DNA of 64,000 nucleotides, taken from Amborella trichopoda (lineage: Eukaryota > Streptophyta > Magnoliopsida > Amborellales > Amborellaceae). The notes under the pieces were generated by a model, which searched no databases, was not told where the DNA came from, and worked only from the letters and a program-made list of their open reading frames with translations. Shown here piece after piece: positions 23,701-37,200 of the stretch. Within the stretch, counting starts at the first letter, position 1, and every line of letters begins with the position of its first letter. The DNA is taken from the NCBI RefSeq assembly GCF_000471905.2, contig NW_006495813.1:70807-134806 (forward strand), written 5' to 3'. A program made the position numbers and the translations under genes.

Positions 23701-26700
23701 CTCAGCTTGGCCTGGATCCAGTGGTCTCCAGAGAGAGGCACGTGAGATCCTAGTGGGCCTCGAATGCATATGCGCCTGCCAGTTTAGGAGGAATTCAGAT
23801 GAGGAGAAATGTCTGAAGGATTTGTGGTTTGAGGCCCAGATGGTGACCAGAATTCTGACTCTATCTTTCATGCTTTTGACTGTGGTTGTCTCCCCCCTAA
23901 AGGTTCTGTTGTTCATGTTGGAAGACTAATTATCTCTCCCTAAATATGTGGAAAAAGTTACAAATGGCCAACATTGGTCTGGTTAGCCACAGGCAATGTA
24001 GTGTGTCAAGCTTGAAAGTTTCAGATTTGAAATTTACGAGCACAAGGCAGAAATCAAGTTTTTATTTGTAATAGGCCATGGGCATAGCCCCATTTATCTT
24101 CCATTTGATTCACAAGGGAGAGGGCCATGTGAAAAACCTGGACCTTTTTCCTTTTTTTTTTTAAACTGTTAATTGTTTTTGGTAACGTTTCCTCAATTTC
24201 AAGGTGCATTCCAAGGCCCATAACATAGAATCCAAAGCTCCTCCTTTTCCAAATATTGTCCATGTGTGTTTTCAGGTACAATTGGTCATATTGCTGAGAA
24301 TACCTAACGTTATATCTATTTCTTCATGTATTCAAGTCCCTAAGGACTTCTTTGTCTTTTCCCTTACGGGAAGTTTTGTACTTCAAACTTTTATTATTAT
24401 ATAAATGAACATAACTGGCTATTGAGGTCAGTACGACCAAACCGTGACCTTCTCTCCTCTTCTTCTTCTTGAAGTGACTCTCTCTCTCTGAGAGTCTTTC
24501 TCTTTCTAGATCTTAATCTCTCTTATACTCTTTCATCTCATACATGTTAGTTTGTTGAATTTTAACTTGGAACCAGAGATTAAAAGTAGAAGAGAGATTA
24601 ACATCTAGAAAGAGAGATATGTGTATGTGAGAGAGAGAAAGCGAGAGTCACTTGAAGAAGAAGAAGATGAGAGAAGAAGGGTCACTGTTTGGTCCTACTG
24701 ACCCTATGCCCCACTCATGTTCTTTTATACCAATAATAAAAAGTATTAAGTATAAAACTGTGCTTAAGTAAAAGGAAAGATGAGTCCTTAAGGATTTAAA
24801 TAGAAGAAGAAATAAATATAAACTCAATTGTTCACAACACTCCCTCTCAATGAGGCCTTGGCCTAGGCCCTAACCAGCCCTGCGGGCTGTGGTGGCCTGG
24901 CCCTTAGGCCACATTCTGCCATGCCTTAGTTTAATAGGGCCAGGCTAACTGGGCTAGGAATGGCCACCCTGCCCATTACCAACCCTAGCTTCGAGATATT
25001 TGTTTGAAACCCTAATGATGTGATAGAACTATACAATGGTCAGAAACCCTAAACCTAGAAAACCAAGTATGAATTGAAAAACCCTAATTTTACAGTTCCC
25101 TTCTTCCATGGATTCTTTTGTTTTTATCTGTGGCTTGAAAACCTAGAGTCTAGATGGTATGGACTAAGATCATAGATCTAGAAATTGATGGTGGCCGAAA
25201 CCCCCGATCAGGTTAGGGTGGATTGAAAACTCACATCTGAACAATTGGTATGGTGCATCAAAACATAATTTCAGGTTACTTTCAACATGTGTTGAGTTTG
25301 AACTCAAAACCCTAGAATTGGACAGGACGATTTAGTGTTTCAAAATTGGTTGCTGGACTCCTTTAATATGTCACCCTAGACATGAGTAGTGAGACACATA
25401 CTTTATTGAGATCTCTTGTATAGTTAATCAGCGAGTGTTCTGTGGTGTGTATAGGCAATGTAGTAGGTGTTATGTCCAATATTAGTGATTCAGAGCACTC
25501 TTCTACCACCTCTTCTACTCCCCGGTATAACTCTCACACGGCTAGCCATGGAGAAAACCCAAGACTGCAGATTACAATTGTTAAACTTGATGGAACAAAT
25601 TACTGGGAATAGTCACATTTTGCTAACATTTTTATTGGTGGAAGAGGGAAGATCGGATACATCATGGAAAAATTATTGAATTTGAAGAGACATACCTTGC
25701 ATGAGAAGTGAGAGATTAAAAATTTGACAGCAATGTCTTGGTTATTGCACTCAATGCTACCATCAATTAGTAGGGGATTCCTGTTTCTTGGAACTGCAAG
25801 AGAGATCTCAATTCATTACACCAAACTTACTCCCAAAGTAAGAATGTGTCCAAGGTGGACAATGCTTCATCAATTGGTGGCTCAACAACTATCAAAAACT
25901 ACCCAATACAGCTCAACCCTCATCTTCGGCTCAAAAAGAGATGATATCAGTTCCTGATGAGGAAATTGAGAGTCTTCATCAGTTGCTTGCACAGTTAGAT
26001 GGCTCATATACTACCTCCACATCATCCTTCACCCACTCAAGTATGCATGCTTCTGCTAATCATGTTTCTCTTTATTCGTGCCGATAGCCCTGGATTATTT
26101 ATTCCAAAGCTTCAAATCATATGATTGGTATGTCTCCCTTGTTTTCTTCATATTCCCTTTGTATGGTGGAGAGTTAGAATTGCTGATGGATCCTTTTCTT
26201 CCATTGTTTGAAAAAGGATCTGTAAATATTTGCCCTCAATTGTCTCTGCCATCAGTTCTTCATGTTCCTAGGTTTGCTACAAACTTAATGTCTATCAGTA
26301 GCATTTCCAAGAGTCTAAATTGTAGTGTAACCTTGTTTCCCTCCCACTTTGTTTTTTAAGACCTGGATACGAGGAAGATGATTCGCACTGGTCGTGAAGC
26401 TGGTTGTCTTTATATTCTTGACTTGCCTACTACTCCTCAAGATCTTTAGTCCTGCATTAATTTAATAAAGATCGGATTTGGCAGTGGCATCTCTGACTTG
26501 GCCAATTACCTTTCCAGCCATTGAAAATTTTAACTCCTAAGTTGTTTACTATTACTAGTGTATTAGAGCTTCAATGTGAAGTCTGTGAACTTTCAAAACA
26601 TCTTTGAAACTCTTTTTACCCAATAATAACAAAAGTAATGCTCCTTTTGCTATTGCCCATTCTGATGTGCGGGGTCCATCTCCTGTTAATTCTATTTTTC

Positions 26701-29700
26701 GTTACTAGTATTTTGTTTCTTCTATGGGTGGTTACTTCTGCTGCACATGACTGATGATGAAGTTCCGAACATCTTCATGTCCAAAATCTTTCATAGGATG
26801 ATTCATACTTACTTGGATACTAAAACTAAGGTACCTAGATCTAATCAAAGTGGAGAGTACCGCAATGTGAGGAGTTGGCCTATCTTGAAGAACGTGCCAT
26901 AGAACATCAGAATTCTTGCCCATACACCCTACAACAAAATAGAGTAGCTGAAAGAAAGAATAGACACCTTTTGGAAGTTAACTATGCACTTCTCTTGAGC
27001 GTGAATGTACCCAAGAAGTACTGGTTGGAGGTTGTTCTTACTGCATCCTATCTCATCAATTGGATGCCTTCATGCTCTAGGCTACAAATCTCCCCATAAA
27101 CTTCTCTGTCTTGATCGTCCACATCTTAATCTTCCTCCTAAAGTCTTTGTTTGTGGTTGCTCCGCTCATGTTCTAAGTCCCAATTGCACAAACTTGGACC
27201 CCAAATTTGTCAAATGCATTTTTCTTGATTATATGTACCCTCAAAAGGGTTACAAGTACGATGATCCAGTGCTGGGGAAGAAATTTGTGTTGAAGGAGGT
27301 AACCTTCTTGGAGACCACTCTTTTTCTTCCAATCCCTCTTTAGGGGGGTTCACAATGTGGAAGAGGGAACACATGTTCCCCTTCCTCTTTCCATTTTCCT
27401 GATACTTGAGCTCAGGAGGATAGTGGCGAATAGACTTATTATGTTGAAGTTGGAAAAAAGTAATCAAACGTCCAAACTCAACAGAAACAAAGAGAATTGG
27501 ACACTGCCATAGCTGACATGCCTCCAAGCCAATTACATACCTCTAAACCAAGTAATTCTAGTTCTAATTCCATTAGTTCTCAGAGTGATCAATTTGATCT
27601 GTCCATTGTTGTACGGAAAGGTATACGCAGTTGCACTGCTAACCCAATTGACAATCTTGTTTCTTATGTCCTTGTCTCCTTCCTACTATGCTTTTGCATA
27701 CTCTGTCTTCTATTTCTATTCCTTCTAATGTTAGGAGGCTTTCAAAAATTAGTAGGTCGACTAATATGCCTTTCACTTACACGCCCCAGATATTGCATAT
27801 GTTGTAAGCGTAAATTTATGCATTCTGCACGAACTATCCATCTCAAGGCTATTGTCAGAGTTCTCGCATATCTAAAATCATCACTAGGGAGAGAATTATT
27901 GTTTGCTAATCATGGGCACTTACAAGTTGAGGTCTATACAGATGCTGACTGGGCTGGTTCTATTATGGATTGAAGATCGACATCAGGGTACTATATTTTT
28001 ATTGAAGGGAACCTTGTAACTTGGAGTAAAAGAGTCAGTTGTAGCAAGATCAAGTGCAGAAGCTGTGTATAGATCCATGGCTCATGGTGCATGTGAATTA
28101 CTTGGCTAAAAATTCTATTACGAAACTTGGTTTTTCTTTGTAAGGATCAATGTCATGTACCATGATAACAAGGCAGTAATCAATATAGCTCATAATCAAT
28201 TTCAACATGATCAAACTAAACATATTGAAGTAGATTGGCATTTTATTCGAGAAAGGGTTGCAACCTAGGAAACTTGTCCTCCATATGCTAAAACAGGTGA
28301 CCAGCTAGCAGACATTCTTACCAAGGCTATTGGGAAACCTTTATTACACATGATCTTAAGCAAGTTGGGCACAACAAACATCTATGCACAAACATGAGGG
28401 GGAGTGTCATGAATAATTGACTCTAGATTTATTTCTTTTTGCATTTAAGTCCCTAAGGACTTTTTTGTCTTTCCCATTACTTAAGGGCAGTTTTGTACTT
28501 TAGGCTTTTTGTTATGGGAAAATGACCTTTACTCCCCTCCCCAAATTTCCATCCCTATTAGCCCCTTGGGTTTAGCAAAATCCCTTGTACCCCCTCAAGT
28601 TTAAAACATTGGGACCTTAGCGCCCCAATTATGCTTTTCTTTGTTCTTTTTACAAATTTGATCTTTTTGTTTTACAAAATGCCAAGCCCATCAATTAGTC
28701 AACTCCGTTCCCTTTCTCTTTCATTGCCCAAAACCAATCTTATCTCTGTGGACCCTACTCTACAAAAGTAGACTTAAAAAGAAAATAATTGTTTCTTTAA
28801 TATTATGACCTATTTTACAATTGCATCAATATCTTTTGAACTTGGGAAATGAATAATCAAGATCTTTATTACTATTGTTAATGGGTTATTATTTATTTAT
28901 TCATTTATTAAAGAAATTTATCAAAACCAATAAGAGATGAATTATTTAACAATTGATATGTTGTTGTTGTAATTACTATTATTATAATTTTTATCATCAA
29001 TGAAATTTGTTTATCAAGTCACGAAAAAAATAAAATAGATGACTAACGTATGGATTTGGCATTTTGTAAAATAAAATGATCAAATTTGTAGATTAACATT
29101 ATCAAAAAAAAAAAAGATCAAATTTGTAAAAAGAACAAAGAAAACATATTTGGGTGATAATGGTACCAAAGTTTAAACTTGAGGGGGTACAAGGGATTTT
29201 GGTGAACCCAAGGGGCTAATAGGAATAGAAATTTTGGGGAGGGGGGTAGACTTCATTTCCCTTTTATTATTGTATAAAAGAACATGAGTGAGGAATAGGG
29301 GTCAGTACAACCTAACCATAACCCTTCTCTCTTCTTCTTCTTCATATTGCTTTCTCTCTCACCTCTCGCTCTCTTTCTCTCTCTTTCTAGATTTTAATCT
29401 CTCTTATACACTTTCATCTCTCATATATTAGTTTGTTGTATTTTAACCGTAATGTATGTTGAAAATTATTGGAAAGACAATGAATATCCTTTGTGTATCA
29501 TATGCTCATTTATGTCAAGACTTACACTATATTAAGATGTCCTGAAAACATCTTAGGATGTGGCACTTCTCGTGAAATACAAAGACTGTATTAGTTAATG
29601 ACATGTGCATGTTTTCTAGCTTGTCGATTGTATTCGTATTTTTTGCTGCCTCTAGCACCTTCACAAGTGGCACTAGACCCTTGCTAAATACTACATCCCA

Positions 29701-31179
29701 CAGATGACATCTCGTGATTCTCCTTAGTTAATTTTACAATTAGTAATTCCAGACACCAAACATCTATTGAACATAGATCAGCACTTTTACCTCATTAACT
29801 GTTGCGAGTCTTGTGACTACTTTGCTCACAGCGTAAGCCTCATTGCAACGATTAGTATAAGGCTATCACTACAAGCTATAACAATTAGGTCAACTTTTCT
29901 TTCACTTGAATAAATAGTAGTCAAACCATGCAATTCATGAGAGCCATAGACGAAGACTCACCAGTTGATGCAATTTAGAGAGAGGAAACATATTTTTGGG
30001 TTGACTATCGTGATTGACTGAAGTCATGATGAATGTATGAGGAGCCGAATAGATTGGGAAGAGACGAATGGAGTGAGCTGTAAGTCCTAAACCTATTTTT
30101 AAATAATGTAGCCAATAGACAGCCAGGCAGGAATAAACTCTACCCCAAATTCAAAACATTGCCTTATTTCGAGTTGGAAATTGGAAGGCCTTAGGGATGG
30201 TATTAAGAAAATTATCCTAAATTGCATTGAATCTATAAATAGCACGTTTTAATTTCATAAGGATCCATAGAAAGCAGCCAGAATTTAATTCTTACTTATG
30301 AAACTGCACAGTATTAACAGTCAAACAATGAGCAGTAAAATCAATTACACTAAATTTGTTAAGGGAATTACTTAAAAAAGGTGAGATAATAAGTAGGGCC
30401 TCCACCAGACAAAAGTCTTTCTGCCAAGCCATTTAGTGATTTAGGATATAAAGTGTCATTAAGAAACCTTTTATGCAAAACTGGTTCTAACTTCTAAACT
30501 GATATGCATATTGAAACAAGACACAGTTCTTAGGAGGCACAAAGAAATGTCTGAACTTAGATTAACGCAGGCAACAAGAACAGGCACGAAGCAAAAAACA
30601 ACCAAGCCTGACATGCCATCGTGATACCAGAAACACACCTGAAGGGAAGTCGAAAGGACAGATAAAGGCACGCATTTTGCAAGAGCATCTTCATTGGGAT
30701 TAAGGAAAGCCAGTAAAGTTTCCTTTAGTGGTTTCAGCAAAGCTGGATTGCCAGCTGCCAGAGGACCCAAGTCAGAACATGCAACTTTGAGAGCATTGCG
30801 GTGATCTCCACCCTTGACCAACGTAAGAAATTCCACCTAAAAGAATTACATTAGTGAGCAAGAAGTTTCATAATTTTGTATCTCCATGAATTAGGAGTTC
30901 ATTGTGACAACAAAATCCATAAGAGAAGTCATCATTTACCTGTTTCAACTGAAATAGAAGAACAGGGTTCTGCTCCAAAAACTGAGGATTTAAGGCATTT
31001 ATTTCTTCTACAACCTTGGCAGCCATGCCTCTGCTAGCTAGATCCCTCACCTCTAGTACCATATCATACTTGTGAACCTCCCTGTTCTGATTATCTTCCA
31101 CATCTTGTTTTAAGTCAAGCTGCGTTTTGAAAGTTTGTAAGAAGGAAATTACAAAGATAATGTATGTAAGTATGTATGC

Positions 31180-31210
<31 letters not shown>

Positions 31211-34200
31211 NNNNNNNNNNNNNNNNNNNNNNNNNNNNNNNNNNNNNNNNNNNNNNNNNNNNNNNNNNNNNNNNNNNNNNNNNNNNNNNNNNNNNNNNNN
31301 NNNNNNNNNNNNNNNNNNNNNNNNNNNNNNNNNNNNNNNNNNNNNNNNNNNNNNNNNNNNNNNNNNNNNNNNNNNNNNNNNNNNNNNNNNNNNNNNNNNN
31401 NNNNNNNNNNNNNNNNNNNNNNNNNNNNNNNNNNNNNNNNNNNNNNNNNNNNNNNNNNNNNNNNNNNNNNNNNNNNNNNNNNNNNNNNNNNNNNNNNNNN
31501 NNNNNNNNNNNNNNNNNNNNNNNNNNNNNNNNNNNNNNNNNNNNNNNNNNNNNNNNNNNNNNNNNNNNNNNNNNNNNNNNNNNNNNNNNNNNNNNNNNNN
31601 NNNNNNNNNNNNNNNNNNNNNNNNNNNNNNNNNNNNNNNNNNNNNNNNNNNNNNNNNNNNNNNNNNNNNNNNNNNNNNNNNNNNNNNNNNNNNNNNNNNN
31701 NNNNNNNNNNNNNNNNNNNNNNNNNNNNNNNNNNNNNNNNNNNNNNNNNNNNNNNNNNNNNNNNNNNNNNNNNNNNNNNNNNNNNNNNNNNNNNNNNNNN
31801 NNNNNNNNNNNNNNNNNNNNNNNNNNNNNNNNNNNNNNNNNNNNNNNNNNNNNNNNNNNNNNNNNNNNNNNNNNNNNNNNNNNNNNNNNNNNNNNNNNNN
31901 NNNNNNNNNNNNNNNNNNNNNNNNNNNNNNNNNNNNNNNNNNNNNNNNNNNNNNNNNNNNNNNNNNNNNNNNNNNNNNNNNNNNNNNNNNNNNNNNNNNN
32001 NNNNNNNNNNNNNNNNNNNNNNNNNNNNNNNNNNNNNNNNNNNNNNNNNNNNNNNNNNNNNNNNNNNNNNNNNNNNNNNNNNNNNNNNNNNNNNNATTTA
32101 GATGTCTATGACGCGTACTGACTGTAACCCCCACTACCTTGCCATTTCCATCCATCGGTGGGGAAATCACTTCTGCTCTATCATTTCCTGCATATGACAT
32201 ATCAGGCTTCACTTCTGCAAGACTCTCAACGCGCCCTCTCCATCTCTTGCGCTTATTCCTTTCCCTGTTCACATAGCTTCTCGGTCTTTGAAACTTCCGA
32301 GCATAACCTTCAGGCTCATATGGTTCACTGGTACTGCAATCTTCACGGTTGTTCATCATCTCATCTCCAAATCGCATTTCGGCATCATTATCTCGCATGC
32401 TGGTTACATCAGCAATCACTTCTTGCAAATCACCCACCTTAACAAAATTGACAGAAGCTTCTCCATCTGAACGTTGACTGGTTCCGCCCTCAACGTTGAG
32501 AGAAGTAGTACTATCCTCAGATTCTTGGTAAGCTTTTGAATATATTCCAATGGTGGGCATATCTGATGAATCAGGCAATCAAATGAATATAGAATCAATG
32601 AAAAGGAAGAAAAATTCCCAAAATGGAAAAAGTAAAACAACATTTTCTTAATAAATTAAGATGCAAATTTCACCTGATGGTGGCACAGGGCAACCATCTA
32701 CCAAACCTCTGTACACACAGTACTCATGAACAATCTCATCAAATGCAGCAACATCCAGTTTCATTCGGCATACCTCATTCTGTAACAGACAGATGGGCAA
32801 AAACCGCAGTAAGAATACAAACCATAAAAGAAGATGGAATTGCAGAAGAAAAGTCTTCAAGTAGTTTAAAGGTAATATATATACTGGATAACAGGGCTAA
32901 AAGGAAACACAAAGACAAATTCCTGATAAGATCTCCCTGGAGTCGAAACTTTCCCCATCACTTTCAAACAATAAAGTAAAATCATGAAATTGATTGCAAC
33001 CAGACCTTAAGAAAGCCTAAAAAGAATGAAAGCTTATGCCATAACTTCCTAACAGACACCCATCTGAACCTGTTTAGAAGTTCACAAACAAACCATAACT
33101 ACAAAAGCCAGAAATGGGAGCCCACAGAGCTGCGCGTCAAAAATTAGAATGAGGAACAAGACACACAAGACCATAACATATGATTTTATTCTCTTTATCT
33201 TAAACATTCTTGTAATGTGCCATTCTCCAATCAGTTAGGCATGAAGTCTTTCACATCCACTGAATAGCAAGGGATATAAAGGACCAGTAAAATCATACAT
33301 GAGTGTACTTGGAGAGAGCATTGTGGTGAGTTGCAGAGCAAGACAAGCACTTGGAACCCAGTGCCATCACCACAGATGACATCAACAAGTCCATGATAAA
33401 ACCCCACATCCTCCACGTCTCCTTCTGTCAACCACCTGAGAAAGCCATGGACCCTCATTTCCTGCCCTATCCCCCTTACACACTACCTCTGCATTTTGGT
33501 GAGTTGCAGAGCAAGACAAACACTTGGAACCCAGTGCCATCACCATAGATGACATCAACAACTCCATGATAAGGCCCTGACAACCTCCACCCTGACAACC
33601 TCCACAAGCCTCCTTCTCTCTACCCTCTTTCAAAAGCCATGGAGATAGTGTGAGTTTGTCAAATGCTCAACAAGCCCCTCATTTCCTGCCCCCTCCCCCT
33701 TACCTACAACCTCCGCTGCCTCCTTTCCCCATTGCATCAGTCACCCCATTGCAAAACCAGGTTCAGTTCTAACCTTTTCAGATCCATTTATTTCTCCATC
33801 CTTTTCCACCCACCTCCTTCCTCAACAACCTAGAACCTATCGGGTTAAACTGCCTAGTGCCTCTTCTGACTAAAATAGCTTAGGGCATCTCAAATCTCCA
33901 CCTCTCCAGAGCTGTTCTTTTACCCAGTATCACTTAGGGCATGCTTGTGTTTTGGAAGACGCAGTTTCCAAAACCAGCATCTTCCAATACTGCATCTGTT
34001 TGATAACGGGAAATACCAATAGAAGGAAAAACTAGTAGAAAATATTAGCAGTACACATTTATGAGATAAAAGATCACTATACATTCTGTCCCAAATAAAT
34101 CACGATATGCCATTTCCAAACCACAGTGCATCTATAGGCCAATGTTCTGCCAATTTTAGATTAAGCCTAGTCAGTTACTAAAAGTTCACCAGTTCTAATA

Positions 34201-37200
34201 TCAGAATTCTGAAATATAGTCCAATTTGCAGTAAAAACAAAATCATCAATAAAAGGAGAAACCAGTAAGAAGTCACCAGCATACACATATGAGATAAAAG
34301 ATCACTATACGAACAATCTTAGGGCCAACTGAATATTATAACATAGAGAACTTTCGACATTCATATCAACTCAAATATTGTAGGACAATTTCTCTCCAAG
34401 CAAAAAAAACTTGCATAAAGGTCACTGAGACTAAGACTAAGTTAATACAATGGAATCAAAACAGGCTAAAACACAACCTGGAAAGCAAGAAATAGATTTC
34501 CTTTAGCATATCTCAAGGCATCCACTGCACCTTGTCTTGTTAATTCAACAGCATGTGCAAGGGCTTGTATTTCAACCTGAAACAACAAATTATTATACAT
34601 ATTAGACTCAAAAAGTTTTAAATTGTGAGAGGAATTATTTCAGTGAGTCCTGCCTCATCAAAAGGTGGTGCCTCATATAGATTCTCCTGTGGAATTGCAG
34701 GAGGGTCACGCTCTTCTGGAAGCAACTTCTTGGCAACATCTGAAATGGGTGATGTAACACCTTGTCGGAAGCAGAACCCATTGTGGATCCTGCATATTCT
34801 CAAAAGTAAAAGTAAGCACGGGCATTATCAAGAATCCTCATTATTGAACTTTATATTCGCCTATCACAGCTGATACAAACCTTATTAAGTACCTCAGAGC
34901 CATTGAAAAGAGAGGATCATATGCCTGCAGCTGAGCCTTTAAAACAGACGAAATCAAAGCCGCTAGATCAAACCTCCTCCTTTCAGACCACTGAAACAAA
35001 GAACGAATTGTAAAATGGGAATCATCAGATTACTATAAAAAGTGATGAATTCAGTAAGTACACTAGCCACTGCAAAACAATTCATGTGATAACTATAAAA
35101 ACTTTAAAGTTGAAAACCAGAAGACTACAGAAAAGGCAGTTACTTTACAGAAAACTTTGCCTGTAGAAAGATTTGCAGGTTATCAAATCCAAGCATTCAA
35201 GAAGAGATGGATTCGCCTGCCTACATGGCCAGGGCCTAGCTGCCAAATCATCGCCTCGCATTAGAGGAATGCAAAACAGAGAAAAAGGGTGGGAGGGGGT
35301 TCGGGACTTCAAGGGTGTTGTTGGGGTTCGGGTTGGATACCAAACCCCCTAAACTCTACTTTTGTAATAAGTAACAAAAAAAGAATCCAACTTTTAAGAT
35401 GTTTTGTGTCCAATTATGTTTTACTAGTTTAGACCTGTACCACCCATAGTTGTTGCACTAAAGGGGGATGTGTACCCTAAAGAGATAGGAGGTAAGCTTA
35501 TATTTCATAATTGAGTCTCTATCTTTCAGCAAGTTAGACAGAGTATGACGTTTTAAAAGGGGACGTCTGATATTGAAAGAGAGATTAATTTTTACAGAAT
35601 AAAGAAAGCTTTTTGTAGAGAGAGAGAGCGGCCCTTCTTGTGGGTGTTTTTTTTTCTCTTGTGCTTGTGGGTCTGTAGTGGAGGACTTGGATCCGCACGT
35701 TCGTTCCTTCTTCTTGTTGATTTCCTTCTCAGTTTTTATTTCTCTCTAAAATGCAGTTATTTTTGTTGGTAGTTGGTCACCGAAAATTTTTGTTGGTAGT
35801 TGGCCAACTGTGTCAGATAGTATCAAAGCATCACTCGATTCTTGTGGATCGTGGTATTCGTTGATAGGCATCATGGCTGGGAGACATGGTCTGTGGCCGG
35901 GTACGAAGACTAACCCCATCCAACAAGAGCAAGACTCCGAGATCCTAAGACCAAAAATTTGAGAAGGCATGTAAAGGAGCTGACGCCGTGCTTGGTGCAA
36001 AATTCAGCCCTGACACACTATGATGATAGTAGTGAGTCAGAAGCTGCTTTTGAGAACCTGTTCCACGCACATGCTCTGCGTTGGGAGCTTCATGGTCGGG
36101 AGACTGATCAAGTTAAGTTTGATGAAGAACCAGTAGGTTTGGATCTTCAATTGAAATTATTATTCCAAAATGATCTTTTCTTTGATGAGGGTCCTATATT
36201 TGATGAAGAGCAAGAAGAAAAGAAAGAAGTTGTCCTTGAGGCAATAATGATATCTAATTTTCTCATCAATGGAGAGATGGAGAATCAAGATATTGATTTG
36301 AACCAAGAGGAGATCGAGTCTATGGAAATATTTGACGAAAAGAAAGAGGAAGACCTTAAAGGAGAATCAATAGGTAAAGTTGGTTCATCCGCTGAATTTA
36401 GTGTTCATCTAAAAGATGAATATTTGGTCTGCCCTAATGTTAAGTTTGAGCAATTTCAGCAAATTTATGTGGCTGAAAATTCAACATACAACAACCCTTT
36501 CCTTGAGGGCTTATTATTTTCAATGCACAATCGTTATGTTTTGATTAGTGCAATAACAGACAAGTCTCAGGAACGAGTTTTTTTGTGAGCATAGGGAGAG
36601 CAAAAACCCTTCGATGTGTGCTCAATCATAAGTAAATGCGACATGTATGAGAGCGTGAGAGAATTTGAAGTTGTTGCACATGGCAATAAAATCAAAATTT
36701 AAAATATCAGTAATACGTGAGCAGAAACCCTTTAATGTGTGCTCAATCATGAGTGAGCGCAAATGTATGAGAGTGTGATAGAATTTGAAGTTGTTGCACA
36801 CGGCAATAAAATCAAATTTTAAAATATAAATAATATGTTAAATTCTTTATTTTCTTATTTTCTAGTTTTCATCCTTCATTCCATGTTACTTTTTAAGAAC
36901 TCTTACCAAGAATAAATAATACTAAAAAAATATGATACTTCAAATTTGATAATGTTTGGTAAATGGTGTGGGTACTAAACTACTAATGTAATAATGTTTA
37001 ATATATGATCGGCACCGTCATTTCTTCAAGTTGAATAAGAGGATAAAAATGTTTTTCTTTAAGTAAAATAAGAAGATAATAAGGATATGAGTGAAGTGCC
37101 TATGTGGTCTTTTAGGTTAAATTAATCATTAAATATCAAAGAAATTGACTAAAAATTGAATAACTCCATTTTCAAAAGTCAAAAGACTCAAAACTACATT

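Larger units (their letters stand above)
35400..36850 (+). mobile_element. Ty3/gypsy-like LTR retroelement 5' part, internally deleted
   Basis: TAGTATCAAAGCAT at 35818-35831 resembles the tRNA-Met primer site TGGTATCAGAGC, and LTR-like sequence with a GA-rich leader lies upstream. A gag start follows (ATG at 35873: [10 protein letters not shown]...), then a frameshift into the 209-codon frame 35959-36588. That frame opens [20 protein letters not shown], as in plant gypsy gag, and then becomes highly acidic ([16 protein letters not shown]). Pol is missing. This is a deletion derivative; clade not assigned. Confidence 0.55.

Noticed and set aside
31115..32578. Very long frames (311-487 codons) across the N run
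   Set aside because: They exist only because N is read as X. Only the exon part at 32096-32562 and the separate exon at 30940-31119 are real.
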